Below, piece after piece: positions 5,626 through 13,300 of a stretch of DNA of 38,694 nucleotides. Within the stretch, counting starts at the first letter, position 1. Each line of letters opens with the position of its first letter. Source of the DNA: an uncultured Mordavella sp. (GTDB lineage: Bacteria > Bacillota > Clostridia > Lachnospirales > Lachnospiraceae); NCBI GenBank assembly GCA_902406105.1, contig CABPCP010000028.1, positions 1-38,694 of the forward strand, given 5' to 3'. The notes beneath the pieces were generated by a model that was not told the origin of the DNA, made no database searches, and saw only the letters and a program-made list of their open reading frames with translations. The position numbers and the translations under genes are program-made.

Positions 5626-6138
5626 ATGCGGAAAATAAAGATTATCCCATTAGTGGGAATTGAATTTGATGGTACAACGATTGCGTTGTCTTCTTCACAG
5701 GAAGATGTAAAAAATTTGTTGGGAGAACCTAATAGTATAAGGGAGGATTCTCTATACTATTTTAACAATGAATTGCGATTTGATTTTGACGAGGATGGAA
5801 AAGTGGAATTTATTGAGTTCCTGGGTGGAATTGACGGGGAACTGCAGCCGACCATCTACGATGTGCCTGCTTTTCAGATCAAAGCGGATACACTGTACAA
5901 GATACTTAGGGAAGAAAATCATGGGGCTATTGACGACAGCGAAAATGAATATTCCTATGGATTCTTAAATAGCAGTGTTGGAGTATACCGTCCCTCTATT
6001 CCCAAAGATGTTGAAGAAATGATAAGGGAAGCGGATGAGGATGGAGATCCGATGGACGAAAGAGAAATTGAAGAGGAGAAGAAAAAAGCGGACTATTGGT
6101 CTACGATCGGTATTGGTATTGAGGATTATTTCAGATAG
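5626..6138 (+). CDS. Acidic cytoplasmic protein of unknown function
   Basis: The protein has 170 residues, is strongly acidic, and has no signal peptide or membrane segment. The N-terminal 70 residues look like beta strands, with a GIEFDGTTIALSSSQEDVKN stretch and a loop DFDEDGKVEFIE (residues 53-64) that fits the 12-position EF-hand pattern. The C-terminal half is helical and very acidic (EREIEEEKKKADYW), ending IGIGIEDYFR. The ribosome binding site is weak (GGCGGGCGGCG). Single acidic proteins of this size near surface genes are often immunity proteins of polymorphic toxins, but no toxin is adjacent and I do not recognise the family. It converges with the nuclease-like gene at 6240. Confidence 0.65.
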   Translation: MRKIKIIPLVGIEFDGTTIALSSSQEDVKNLLGEPNSIREDSLYYFNNELRFDFDEDGKVEFIEFLGGIDGELQPTIYDVPAFQIKADTLYKILREENHGAIDDSENEYSYGFLNSSVGVYRPSIPKDVEEMIREADEDGDPMDEREIEEEKKKADYWSTIGIGIEDYFR

Positions 6139-6178
6139 TTTCCAGCCAGCGGTATTTGCTGAAGGTCAGAAAATAAAA

Positions 6179-6215
6179 AGAGGGGAATCTGCTCTTAAAG
6201 GACAGATTCCCCTCT
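6179..6215 (-). terminator. Terminator of the HTH/nuclease-like operon
   Basis: AGAGGGGAATCTG (6179-6191) pairs perfectly with CAGATTCCCCTCT (6203-6215). In the minus direction it is followed by CTTTTTATTTT, a good U-tract. In the plus direction there is none, so it mainly ends the minus-strand operon. Confidence 0.85.
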
Positions 6216-6239
6216 CTGCATCAAATCCTGATCTGCGGA

Positions 6240-8093
6240 TTATTCTTCTGGTCCTGCCAGTCCGGCTACAAAATCGACCAGATCCGCAGGCGTAGGCTCC
6301 GCGACCTTGGGACGGGAACGCACCACTTCTTCATAATAATGCCGGATATATTTTTCAATGACTTTTTCCTGGTGATCTGCCGCCATTACGTCTTTAAACA
6401 GCTTGTTGAATTTCCTGGAACCGATTGCGTTGAATTTCTCTATCACTACGTTGATCTCGCTTTCTGACAGCATATATTCGTAAATGAGATTTGTAACCAC
6501 TGCGTTGAACAGGCGGGAGAGAATGACAGAGTCATCTTCCCTGACATGGTCTCCGGCGAGTTTGATGGCTGTTCCTCCTACAAAGCCGCCCGCCAGTCCG
6601 CCTCCGATTCCGATGGCAGTACCTACTCCGGGGGCGATGGTAGTCCCGATGCTTCCAGCCACCTTTGCGGCGGCGAAGGAAGCCCCTAGTGTTCCGACGC
6701 CGGCGGTGGCCATAGTGCCCACAAGGGACAGCATATTCTTGGTATACTGAGCGGTAGAAAGTTTTCTTTGGAAAACGTTGTAAGTATCCGGCACGGAGAA
6801 GACAACGATAGTGATGGCTGAAGTGACCACGCTGTTTCTCAGTATCTTGGCAAGCTGCTTCATGGCGGCGGCCCCTGAGATGGGGGCTTTGCCGGCCATA
6901 GACCGGATCGCGTTGACGATGGTCTGTACAGTTTTATAGCCCATGGCATTTACGATATATGTGCTGAGAGGGATCAGCTCTTTGGTGAGCGTGGTCCTTG
7001 CGACCTGCTGCGTAAAGATGTGGGCAAAGAAAGAAAGCCCAAACACCTGAATGCCGGCGGCAAAGGCAGAGTTCATCGCCTCTTGGCGGTTTCCGCTCTG
7101 CGTGTAGCTAATGATAAAGGTAGACAGAAAGGTAAGGCCGAAGGCAAAGGAACAGTTGATAGCTCCCGTAGCGGTATCGTAGGTCAGCGATTCTATGGTC
7201 CCAGGCTTGCACAGATTGCGGGCCTGCAGGTAAGTCAGCTTACCTTCTTTAATATATTTGGCCGCATCATTTGGATCTGTAACACCGGGCACCTTTCCTT
7301 CCAGGATTTTTTTCCGAAATTCGTTGAGTGCTTCCGCATATTTATCTTTGGGCACCTCGATCATCATAGGTTCGCCGTTTGCCATCTGATATCGGAACTG
7401 TCCGGTGGCCTTATCAAAGCAGGAGTTGATACAGCCCTTTCCGGTAGAATAGTATTTGGTTTGGATAAAGGTGCCGTTGACTAATCGGTCCGGTCCGTTT
7501 TTTGCCTGGTTTCTTCCCACCACATGCGCATCTTTACCGGATAGTCTATCCAGGAGGGTCAGCGCCTCTTCCGCCATTTCGCCGTGGCCGGTTTTGGTGT
7601 TTACTGCCGCGAAATTCTCTGGAACCACCGCTTCCAGATCAGCGAAGATGTTCGAAGCGGAGACGGCCGCTTCTTTGACAATATTCTGATAGGTACGGCG
7701 GTATGCCTGGAAGAAGGTCGTGCCAGGGGCAGGCTTCAGCACAGGATTTCCAGCGAAGAATAAAAAGGTCCCGCTGCTGGTTCTGTGCAGCTCAAAATCA
7801 TCGGGAGAGAAAAATTCCCATTTGATGTAATGATAAATAACAGTGACCTTTTCCTTTTTGCTCTTTACTTTCTCGTTGGCCAGTTTGATGGCATCTTTTC
7901 CGCCTTTGATAAAGATTCCGGTGTCTGTCAGGACCATCCCGGATATTCTGCGGCCAAAGTCTATATCTGCCCAAAGGATTTTCTGCTCTCTGGGGACGGG
8001 AAACTGTTCTTTGATCTTCTTGGTGTTTGATTTGTTTAATTCCGTTGGAGACGTTTTGAAATGTTTTAACGTTTCTGTCAAAGTGTAATCCAT
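6240..8093 (-). CDS. Membrane protein with a PD-(D/E)XK-like (QxK) motif and glycine-zipper C-terminus
   Basis: The protein has 617 residues. The start is placed at 8093, where AAAGGAGAAATT precedes the ATG; the frame is open further upstream without a ribosome binding site. Residues 40-115 (FGRRISGMVLTDTGIFIKGG) resemble bacterial PH-like domains. Residues 168-215 contain a helix GHGEMAEEALTLL with E172, then NGPDRLVNG with D202, then IQTKYY with Q211 and K213. This is the E...D...QxK order of Mrr-type PD-(D/E)XK nucleases. Residues about 310-370 and 415-435 are hydrophobic. Residues 455-515 form a Gly/Ala-rich glycine zipper (GVGTAIGIGGGLAGGFVGG). The gene follows the HTH gene by 10 bases in one operon. 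A membrane-bound nuclease is suggested; neither activity nor target is shown. Confidence 0.7.
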   Translation of the reverse strand: MDYTLTETLKHFKTSPTELNKSNTKKIKEQFPVPREQKILWADIDFGRRISGMVLTDTGIFIKGGKDAIKLANEKVKSKKEKVTVIYHYIKWEFFSPDDFELHRTSSGTFLFFAGNPVLKPAPGTTFFQAYRRTYQNIVKEAAVSASNIFADLEAVVPENFAAVNTKTGHGEMAEEALTLLDRLSGKDAHVVGRNQAKNGPDRLVNGTFIQTKYYSTGKGCINSCFDKATGQFRYQMANGEPMMIEVPKDKYAEALNEFRKKILEGKVPGVTDPNDAAKYIKEGKLTYLQARNLCKPGTIESLTYDTATGAINCSFAFGLTFLSTFIISYTQSGNRQEAMNSAFAAGIQVFGLSFFAHIFTQQVARTTLTKELIPLSTYIVNAMGYKTVQTIVNAIRSMAGKAPISGAAAMKQLAKILRNSVVTSAITIVVFSVPDTYNVFQRKLSTAQYTKNMLSLVGTMATAGVGTLGASFAAAKVAGSIGTTIAPGVGTAIGIGGGLAGGFVGGTAIKLAGDHVREDDSVILSRLFNAVVTNLIYEYMLSESEINVVIEKFNAIGSRKFNKLFKDVMAADHQEKVIEKYIRHYYEEVVRSRPKVAEPTPADLVDFVAGLAGPEE

Positions 8094-8103
8094 AATTTCT
8101 CCT

Positions 8104-8604
8104 TTATTTCTGCTTTTTCTCTTTGTTTTTTTTCTTCGGGTGCAGCTTGGCGAGCCAGTACGCGGCGCCGCCGGCGACAACGCTTGCGGGGCCTATAAGT
8201 CCCGCCGCCATTCCTCCAATGGGAGTCAGTGCGCCGGTCAGCATAGCGGAAAGCGTAGCGGCGGCCGCGCCGCTGGCGGCGGAAGCGCTTACAGCGGCCG
8301 CGGCCTCCTTGACTTTATCGTAATCTTCATCCGCCAACGCCTCATAATTGTCTAATAAGATCGTCACAACCTGAGGGAGTATGGTGTTTTCCTTGTTTGT
8401 GGCAATCTCGTAGTCGATGACAGAACGGATCGCAATATACTGGGTCAAGGTCATTGGTGTTTTCTTGTTTTCCAGATTGCTGATAGTCTGCTTGGTGACT
8501 CCGATTTGTTCACCAAGCTCTTCCGCGGTCCAACCGGCAATTTTCCGGATAGATGAAAGATTATCCTGTAAACATTGAATCTGTTTTTGTTTTTTGGCGT
8601 CCAT
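8104..8604 (-). CDS. XRE helix-turn-helix protein with an Ala/Gly-rich membrane tail
   Basis: The protein has 166 residues. The start at 8604 has GGGAGGT 7 bases upstream; an in-frame ATG at 8634 lacks such a site and lies over the -10 element. Residues 10-70 are an XRE domain (WTAEELGEQIGVTKQTISNL). Residues about 98-152 are Ala/Gly-rich and hydrophobic (LTGALTPIGGMAAGLIGPAS), ending in WLAKLHP and a very basic tail. The fusion of a DNA-binding domain to a likely membrane or glycine-zipper segment is unusual and mirrors the C-terminal zipper of its operon partner. A plausible reading is that it represses the operon and binds the partner in the membrane. A palindrome over its promoter fits autoregulation. 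Confidence 0.75.
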   Translation of the reverse strand: MDAKKQKQIQCLQDNLSSIRKIAGWTAEELGEQIGVTKQTISNLENKKTPMTLTQYIAIRSVIDYEIATNKENTILPQVVTILLDNYEALADEDYDKVKEAAAAVSASAASGAAAATLSAMLTGALTPIGGMAAGLIGPASVVAGGAAYWLAKLHPKKKNKEKKQK

Positions 8605-8624
8605 AAGATTTACCTCCCAAATAG

Positions 8625-8662
8625 ACAATATCAAATATATTTATTTATGTCAATATATTTGA
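8625..8662 (-). promoter_or_regulatory. Promoter and palindromic operator of the HTH/nuclease-like operon
   Basis: On the minus strand TTGACA (plus 8648-8653), a 17-base spacer and TATTGT (plus 8625-8630) form the promoter. TCAAATATAT (8631-8640) and ATATATTTGA (8653-8662) are perfect 10-base inverted arms placed in the spacer and just upstream of the -35. A protein bound there would block RNA polymerase, as expected for the adjacent XRE protein. Confidence 0.7.
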
Positions 8663-8755
8663 CTAAATAAAACGATTTGTATTAGGCGTGGAAGTGATTT
8701 GATATAGAAAATACAAATAATATATATATCTTTTTTCGATTGGACAGAATTCTTA

Positions 8756-8765
8756 GGGGGGGGGG
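8756..8765 (+). repeat. G10 homopolymer in the control region of the methyltransferase/ABC operon
   Basis: Ten consecutive G residues lie just before the operon. They fall between TGGACA (8741-8746) and TAAAAT (8766-8771), a possible promoter whose 19-base spacer contains the tract. They also act as a G-rich site before ATG at 8770, which opens a four-codon leader (MDVG) whose TGA overlaps the GTG start of the first gene. An alternative upstream promoter is TTGATA (8699-8704) with TATATA near 8721. Slippage would alter promoter spacing or translation. Confidence 0.7.
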
Positions 8766-8780
8766 TAAAATGGATGTTGG

Positions 8781-9866
8781 GTGAGAAGCGTGAATATTCA
8801 GAAAATTTATCCAAATCAAAAAGATGAACTGCTGCCGGTAGAAAGGATGGAAAGGGTGGCTTCTCCAGAAGCGTTGGACCGTTATCCCTGTGTCCCATTT
8901 CTGGGAGACAGCAGTGCATCCTGGATTGGGCAGAATGTCCGTAACTACTGGCATTCTGTGGAATATATGGTAAATACAGAGATTGAAGTCTTTAATCGGT
9001 TAGGGCATGATGGATTGGGACTTGGGCCAGATGCGTATGGAATTGCAGAGGCTTTGGGAGCAGAAGTGATTTTCCCAGAGGATTCAGGACCTTATGCGGG
9101 TCGTGGGAGAATAGAAGACTATCAGCAGCTTTCAAACAGGGAACTATTAAATCCTAAAAGGGATGGCAGAATGCCTCTTTTTCTGGAGGCATGCAAAATT
9201 TTACGGGACAAGGCCGATGGGATTGTAGGAGTGGGGTCCAGTATTGCGGGTCCATTCACGATTGCGGGGTATCTGCGCGGAGTGGAACGCCTGTTGAGAG
9301 ATATCTATCGAGAAGAAGAAAATGTACATATCTTAATGCGCTACGTGACAGATAGCTGTAAGGTCTGGGTTGATACAGTGGCAGGATTAGATGTGGGGAT
9401 CAGCATGGCGGATCCGCTTGCTTCTCCAAGTATTTTGAATCCTAAAAAATATGCTAAGTTGGTTTATCCATATACGAAAGAATTAGTCGATTATGTGTAT
9501 GAAAAAACGGGGAAAAAGCCAGGACTCCATATGTGTGGTAATACGGTGGCAATCTGGCCATATTTGAAACAGCTTTCTGTGGCGAGTCTTAGTTTAGACA
9601 ATATTATAGATTTTGGAAAGGCGAAGGAAGAGTTTCAGGATGTTTTTTGCATTATGGGGAATGTGGATCCGGTAGGAGTGATCTCTCAAGGGACAAAAGA
9701 AGAGATTGAAGCAGATGTCCGTCGCTGTATCCATACCATGGGAAAATGCAAGAAAGGTTATGCGGTAGCTTCTGGATGCCAGATACCAATTGGTACACCG
9801 AGAGAAAAGGTAGAGTATTTTGTGGAAGCCGTCCGAAAATACTCTTGTGAAGGCTTACAAAGATGA
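8781..9866 (+). CDS. Uroporphyrinogen decarboxylase-family methyltransferase (MtaA/CmuA-like)
   Basis: The protein has 361 residues. The frame opens at GTG 8781, which overlaps the stop of the short leader; GTG 8790 is an alternative start. The C-terminal half has the zinc-ligand pattern of corrinoid-dependent methyltransferases: LHMCGNT (H250, C252) and SGCQIPIGTP (C333). The family TIM barrel also shows GPFTIAG and GNVDPVGV. True haem-pathway UroD lacks this H-x-C...C set, so methyl transfer between a methylated substrate or corrinoid protein and a thiol or folate is more likely than porphyrin decarboxylation. The next gene overlaps it by 4 bases (ATGA), tying it to the ABC importer. No corrinoid protein is nearby, so the methyl acceptor is unknown. 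Confidence 0.85.
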   Translation: MRSVNIQKIYPNQKDELLPVERMERVASPEALDRYPCVPFLGDSSASWIGQNVRNYWHSVEYMVNTEIEVFNRLGHDGLGLGPDAYGIAEALGAEVIFPEDSGPYAGRGRIEDYQQLSNRELLNPKRDGRMPLFLEACKILRDKADGIVGVGSSIAGPFTIAGYLRGVERLLRDIYREEENVHILMRYVTDSCKVWVDTVAGLDVGISMADPLASPSILNPKKYAKLVYPYTKELVDYVYEKTGKKPGLHMCGNTVAIWPYLKQLSVASLSLDNIIDFGKAKEEFQDVFCIMGNVDPVGVISQGTKEEIEADVRRCIHTMGKCKKGYAVASGCQIPIGTPREKVEYFVEAVRKYSCEGLQR

Positions 9867-11347
9867 GAGAAAAAAATGTACTGGAATTAAAACATATTCG
9901 AAAAAAATATGGGAATCACCTAGTGCTGGATGATGTGGCGTTTCGTCTTAGGAAAGGCGAGGTTCATGCGCTTGTGGGAGAAAACGGCGCTGGGAAATCA
10001 ACTTTGATCAAAATTATTTCCGGGGTAGTTAAACCAGAGCCGGGGGCCCAGATTTACGTAGACGGAGAATTAATGCGAAGGATTAACCCGGCAGGAATGC
10101 TGGAAAAAGGCATTACAGTTATGTACCAGGATATCAGCCTGTTTCAAAATCTTTCAGTAGCAGAGAACATCTGCATGGGATGTGGAATCAGTGGAATGTT
10201 CCGTAGGAGGGACTTGCTTCGAGAAGCAAGAAGAGTTTTGGATTCAATGGGATGTGGGCAGATTGATGAGTCGATGGAGTGTTCACAGTTGAGCATTGCT
10301 CAGCAGCAGCTTGTTTTGCTTGCCAGGGCTGTTTATTTTAAGGCGAAGGTTGTGATCATGGACGAACCCACTTCTGCTTTGTCGAGTAGAGAAATCCAGA
10401 TGCTTTATGAAACGATTCGGAAATTAAAAAAAGAGGTGTCGATAATCTATATTTCTCACAAATTAGACGAGGTATTTCAGATTTCAGATTGGATTACCGT
10501 CTTGAGAGATGGGAAGGTGGCAGCGGAAAAGCCAACCAGAGAATATTCTTATCAGGATCTGGTAGAGGCAATGTTAGGAAAACAGATGGATTTTTCAAGG
10601 TATCACCATACGGCTCCAAGCGGGAAAGAGATACTCAGGGTCGAAGGATTCACTAAAACTTTCCAATATCAGAATATTTCTTTTTCTATAGGAGCTGGAG
10701 AGATCGTAGGATTGATCGGACTTGTTGGATCGGGGAGAACGGAATTAGCACTCGGTCTAATCGGGGCGGTGAAACCAGAAAAGGGAAAAATGTTTCTGGA
10801 CGGGAAATGGGAAAAAGTCAGTGGAATTTCGGAAGCTATAGAAAAAGGGATTTGTTATCTGACTGAGGATCGGGCAAGATATGGAGTTTTTCTGGAAAAG
10901 AGCATTGAACATAATATTACATCGGCTTCTTTGAAGAAATTTGCAGGGCACCTTGGGATGAACCGAAAGAAGGAAGCACAGGCAGCCGATGAAAGTATTC
11001 ATCATGTGGGGATCAAGACACCCGATAAAAATGAAAAAGTAAAGAATTTGAGTGGTGGGAATCAGCAAAAAGTACTGTTTTCAAAATGGATACATTCAGA
11101 TCCTAAAATCCTGATCGTTGATGAACCTACATCGGGGGTTGATATTGGAGCGAAAAATGAGATATATCGTCTGTTGACAGAGCTTGCGGATCAAGGAGTG
11201 GGGATTCTTATGATTTCTTCTGAGCTAAACGAAGTTCTTGCGGTGGCGGATCGTATACTTGTAATGAATCACGGGCGGATCGTTTATACAAAAGAGAATG
11301 ACGGGACAGAAGCGGATCAGATTTTAGAAAAAATGATTACAGGATAA
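9863..11347 (+). CDS. Sugar-type ABC transporter ATP-binding protein (RbsA/LsrA-like)
   Basis: The protein has 494 residues and two fused ATPase domains, as in RbsA, MglA and LsrA. Domain 1 has Walker A GENGAGKST, a degenerate signature LSIAQQQ and Walker B VVIMDEPTSAL. Domain 2 has a degenerate Walker A GLVGSGRTE, signature LSGGNQQK and Walker B ILIVDEPTSGVD. The domain 2 P-loop lacks the usual lysine, which is normal in this class. It energises import by the two permeases that follow. The start codon overlaps the stop of the methyltransferase gene (ATGA), so translation is coupled. Family assignment is firm; the substrate is not. Confidence 0.93.
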   Translation: MREKNVLELKHIRKKYGNHLVLDDVAFRLRKGEVHALVGENGAGKSTLIKIISGVVKPEPGAQIYVDGELMRRINPAGMLEKGITVMYQDISLFQNLSVAENICMGCGISGMFRRRDLLREARRVLDSMGCGQIDESMECSQLSIAQQQLVLLARAVYFKAKVVIMDEPTSALSSREIQMLYETIRKLKKEVSIIYISHKLDEVFQISDWITVLRDGKVAAEKPTREYSYQDLVEAMLGKQMDFSRYHHTAPSGKEILRVEGFTKTFQYQNISFSIGAGEIVGLIGLVGSGRTELALGLIGAVKPEKGKMFLDGKWEKVSGISEAIEKGICYLTEDRARYGVFLEKSIEHNITSASLKKFAGHLGMNRKKEAQAADESIHHVGIKTPDKNEKVKNLSGGNQQKVLFSKWIHSDPKILIVDEPTSGVDIGAKNEIYRLLTELADQGVGILMISSELNEVLAVADRILVMNHGRIVYTKENDGTEADQILEKMITG

Positions 11348-11348
11348 A

Positions 11349-12323
11349 ATGATGAAAAAGCAAGAACATACGAAACAATATAGATTCTTATGGCAGAGGG
11401 AAATTATGCTGACGGTCTGCATTCTGGCTCTTGGAGCTGTGGCAGGAATGCTGACTGATGAATTTTTTCAAGTGGGGAATCTTGTTAATATTTTAAATAA
11501 TAACGCAATCTATGGGATTCTAGGAGTCGGGATGACTCTGATCATGGCAACAGGGAATATTGATATTTCTGTAGGCGCCCAGTTTGCTGTGTCAGGAATT
11601 TGTACAGCAAAGCTGGCAGTCTATCTAGAAGAAGTAGGACAAAGTTCTATATGGCTGCTGGTATTAACAGCGGTGGGGACAGGTATGGCTCTGGGAGTAT
11701 TCAATGGTGTTTTAGTGATTTTTCTGAGATTGCCATCTGTGATCGTAACGCTTGGGACACTCAGTGTGATTCGTGGAGGACTATATCTGGTGACAGAAGG
11801 AGAATGGATGACTTATCTTCCGAGATGGTATACGTCCGTTTCAAACATTAGCTGGATGGGAGTACGGCTTGTAACAGGAGTTTGGATTTTGCTTCTAGTG
11901 TTAACGATGATTCTTTTTCACTATTTTAAATTAGGCAGAGTGATTTTGGCAGTTGGAAATAATAGGGAGTATGCAAATCGGATCGGCGTGTTTATTCCGG
12001 CGATTTATCTTATTTCTTTTATTCTGTGGGGAGCTGTTATTGGAATTGCAGCGTTTTTTTTCGTTGCCCAGATCGGGACGATACAGCCGTCCGCGGGCAA
12101 TGGTTATGAGATGACATTGATCGCCGCAGTGATCATAGGAGGGAATAAGTTAAATGGAGGAACTTTTAAAGCTCTTGGAACCTCTATTGGAATTCTGTTG
12201 TTAGGCATTATTGGAAACATTTTAGTTTTAACAAAGGTACCGATGTATTGGCAGAATCTGGCGACAGGGATTGTGATCATCAGCGCGATCGTAGTTTCTA
12301 TGCTGGCAGATCGCAGAAATTAG
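11349..12323 (+). CDS. ABC transporter permease 1 (RbsC/LsrC-like)
   Basis: The protein has 324 residues and about 8-10 hydrophobic helices. It shows family motifs GVGMTLIMATGNIDISVGAQ in the first third and AAVIIGGNKLNGG near the C-terminus, both typical of the ribose/autoinducer-2 permease family. The start lies 1 base after the ATPase stop, with two candidate ATGs (11349, 11352) and no good ribosome binding site, consistent with translational coupling. A second, different permease follows. Two permeases are the pattern of Lsr and Rha transporters rather than ribose, where one permease forms a homodimer. Confidence 0.9.
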   Translation: MMKKQEHTKQYRFLWQREIMLTVCILALGAVAGMLTDEFFQVGNLVNILNNNAIYGILGVGMTLIMATGNIDISVGAQFAVSGICTAKLAVYLEEVGQSSIWLLVLTAVGTGMALGVFNGVLVIFLRLPSVIVTLGTLSVIRGGLYLVTEGEWMTYLPRWYTSVSNISWMGVRLVTGVWILLLVLTMILFHYFKLGRVILAVGNNREYANRIGVFIPAIYLISFILWGAVIGIAAFFFVAQIGTIQPSAGNGYEMTLIAAVIIGGNKLNGGTFKALGTSIGILLLGIIGNILVLTKVPMYWQNLATGIVIISAIVVSMLADRRN

Positions 12324-12331
12324 AGGGAGAT

Positions 12332-13282
12332 ATGAAAAAAATATTATATCCAGAAAAACAATGGAAGAAAAGTAAAAATGAGACTGCGTTGATCATTCTG
12401 CTGGTCGCTCTCTGCGTTGTGTTTTCAGTTTTGTCAGACAGCTTTTTCAGACTCCAAAATGCCCAACAGATTTTAAAGCAGTCAGCAGAATTGGGAATTA
12501 TTGTGCTCGGTATGTCTGCCAGTATTATTTCGGGAGGATTTGACCTGTCAATTGGAGCATTGGCCGGGCTAAATTCGGTGATTCTCGCTACAATGCTTCA
12601 GCAGGGAAGTCCCATATGGCAGGCGGCAGCCGCGGCGCTTCTGTGCAGTTTGGCATGCGGTGTGCTGAATGGCATATTGATTGGAATGTTCCAACTCCAG
12701 CCGATGGTCATTACACTTGGTACTTCTACTGTGTTTACGGGGATTGGGACTGTGATATCAGAAGGACATGCCATTTCTGATCTTCCAGAAGGCTTTTTGA
12801 TCTTTCATAGTACAAGTATGTTAGGAGTTCCGATTCAGTTTTGGATATTTTTAGGGGCGATAGTGATTTTTTCGTATATTTTTCAATATACGAAATATGG
12901 AAGGCAGGTTTATCTTCTGGGAAGCAGCTATGAGGCGGCCAGTTACTCAGGTATTCCTTGTAGAAAATGCACCTTTTGGGTATATGTGTTTTCTTCAGTA
13001 ATGGCTTTTTTGGTGGCGGTTATTATGACGTCTAGAATGGCGACGGGCCGGATCGATTTTGCCGATAACTATGTGATGCAAAGTGTGTCGGCCGCGGTGT
13101 TTGGCGGTATTTCTGTAAATGGAGGAAAAGGCAGAATCTATGGCGCTGTTATTGGTGTTTTAATTTATACCGTTTTATCAAATGTGTTTAATCTCCTGGA
13201 ATTATCGAGGTATCTACATCAAGTAGTCATTGGTGTGATTCTTCTGATTGTTCTTGGGATTAGAAAAAAGATAGAGACATAA
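12332..13282 (+). CDS. ABC transporter permease 2 (RbsC/LsrD-like)
   Basis: The protein has 316 residues. The start is set at ATG 12332, 5 bases after GAGGGAG; the upstream extension of the frame overlaps permease 1 and has no ribosome binding site. The family motifs are ELGIIVLGMSASIISGGFDL (followed by SIGALAG) and AVFGGISVNGGKGR near the C-terminus. It would pair with permease 1 as a heterodimer under the fused ATPase. It is separated from permease 1 by 8 bases and from the binding-protein gene by 18 bases. Confidence 0.9.
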   Translation: MKKILYPEKQWKKSKNETALIILLVALCVVFSVLSDSFFRLQNAQQILKQSAELGIIVLGMSASIISGGFDLSIGALAGLNSVILATMLQQGSPIWQAAAAALLCSLACGVLNGILIGMFQLQPMVITLGTSTVFTGIGTVISEGHAISDLPEGFLIFHSTSMLGVPIQFWIFLGAIVIFSYIFQYTKYGRQVYLLGSSYEAASYSGIPCRKCTFWVYVFSSVMAFLVAVIMTSRMATGRIDFADNYVMQSVSAAVFGGISVNGGKGRIYGAVIGVLIYTVLSNVFNLLELSRYLHQVVIGVILLIVLGIRKKIET

Positions 13283-13300
13283 GAAAGAGAGGAAAAACGA

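Noticed and set aside
5500..5635. Short frames with an AGGAAGGAG site (GTG at 5576) before the acidic gene
   Set aside because: The frame gives only 20 codons and overlaps the real start; the preceding frame lacks a start codon. They may be leader or remnant sequence but cannot be supported as genes.
7020..7484. A 154-codon plus-strand frame antisense to the nuclease-like gene
   Set aside because: No ribosome binding site, composition dictated by the opposite strand, and the minus-strand protein has conserved-looking motifs.
8123..8355. Ala/Gly-rich plus-strand frames opposite the XRE membrane tail
   Set aside because: These are GC-rich shadows of the Ala codons of the minus-strand gene.
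8781..9866. HemE, the true uroporphyrinogen decarboxylase of haem synthesis
   Set aside because: The H-x-C...C zinc-ligand set and the coupling to an ABC importer point to the methyltransferase branch, and no haem genes are nearby.
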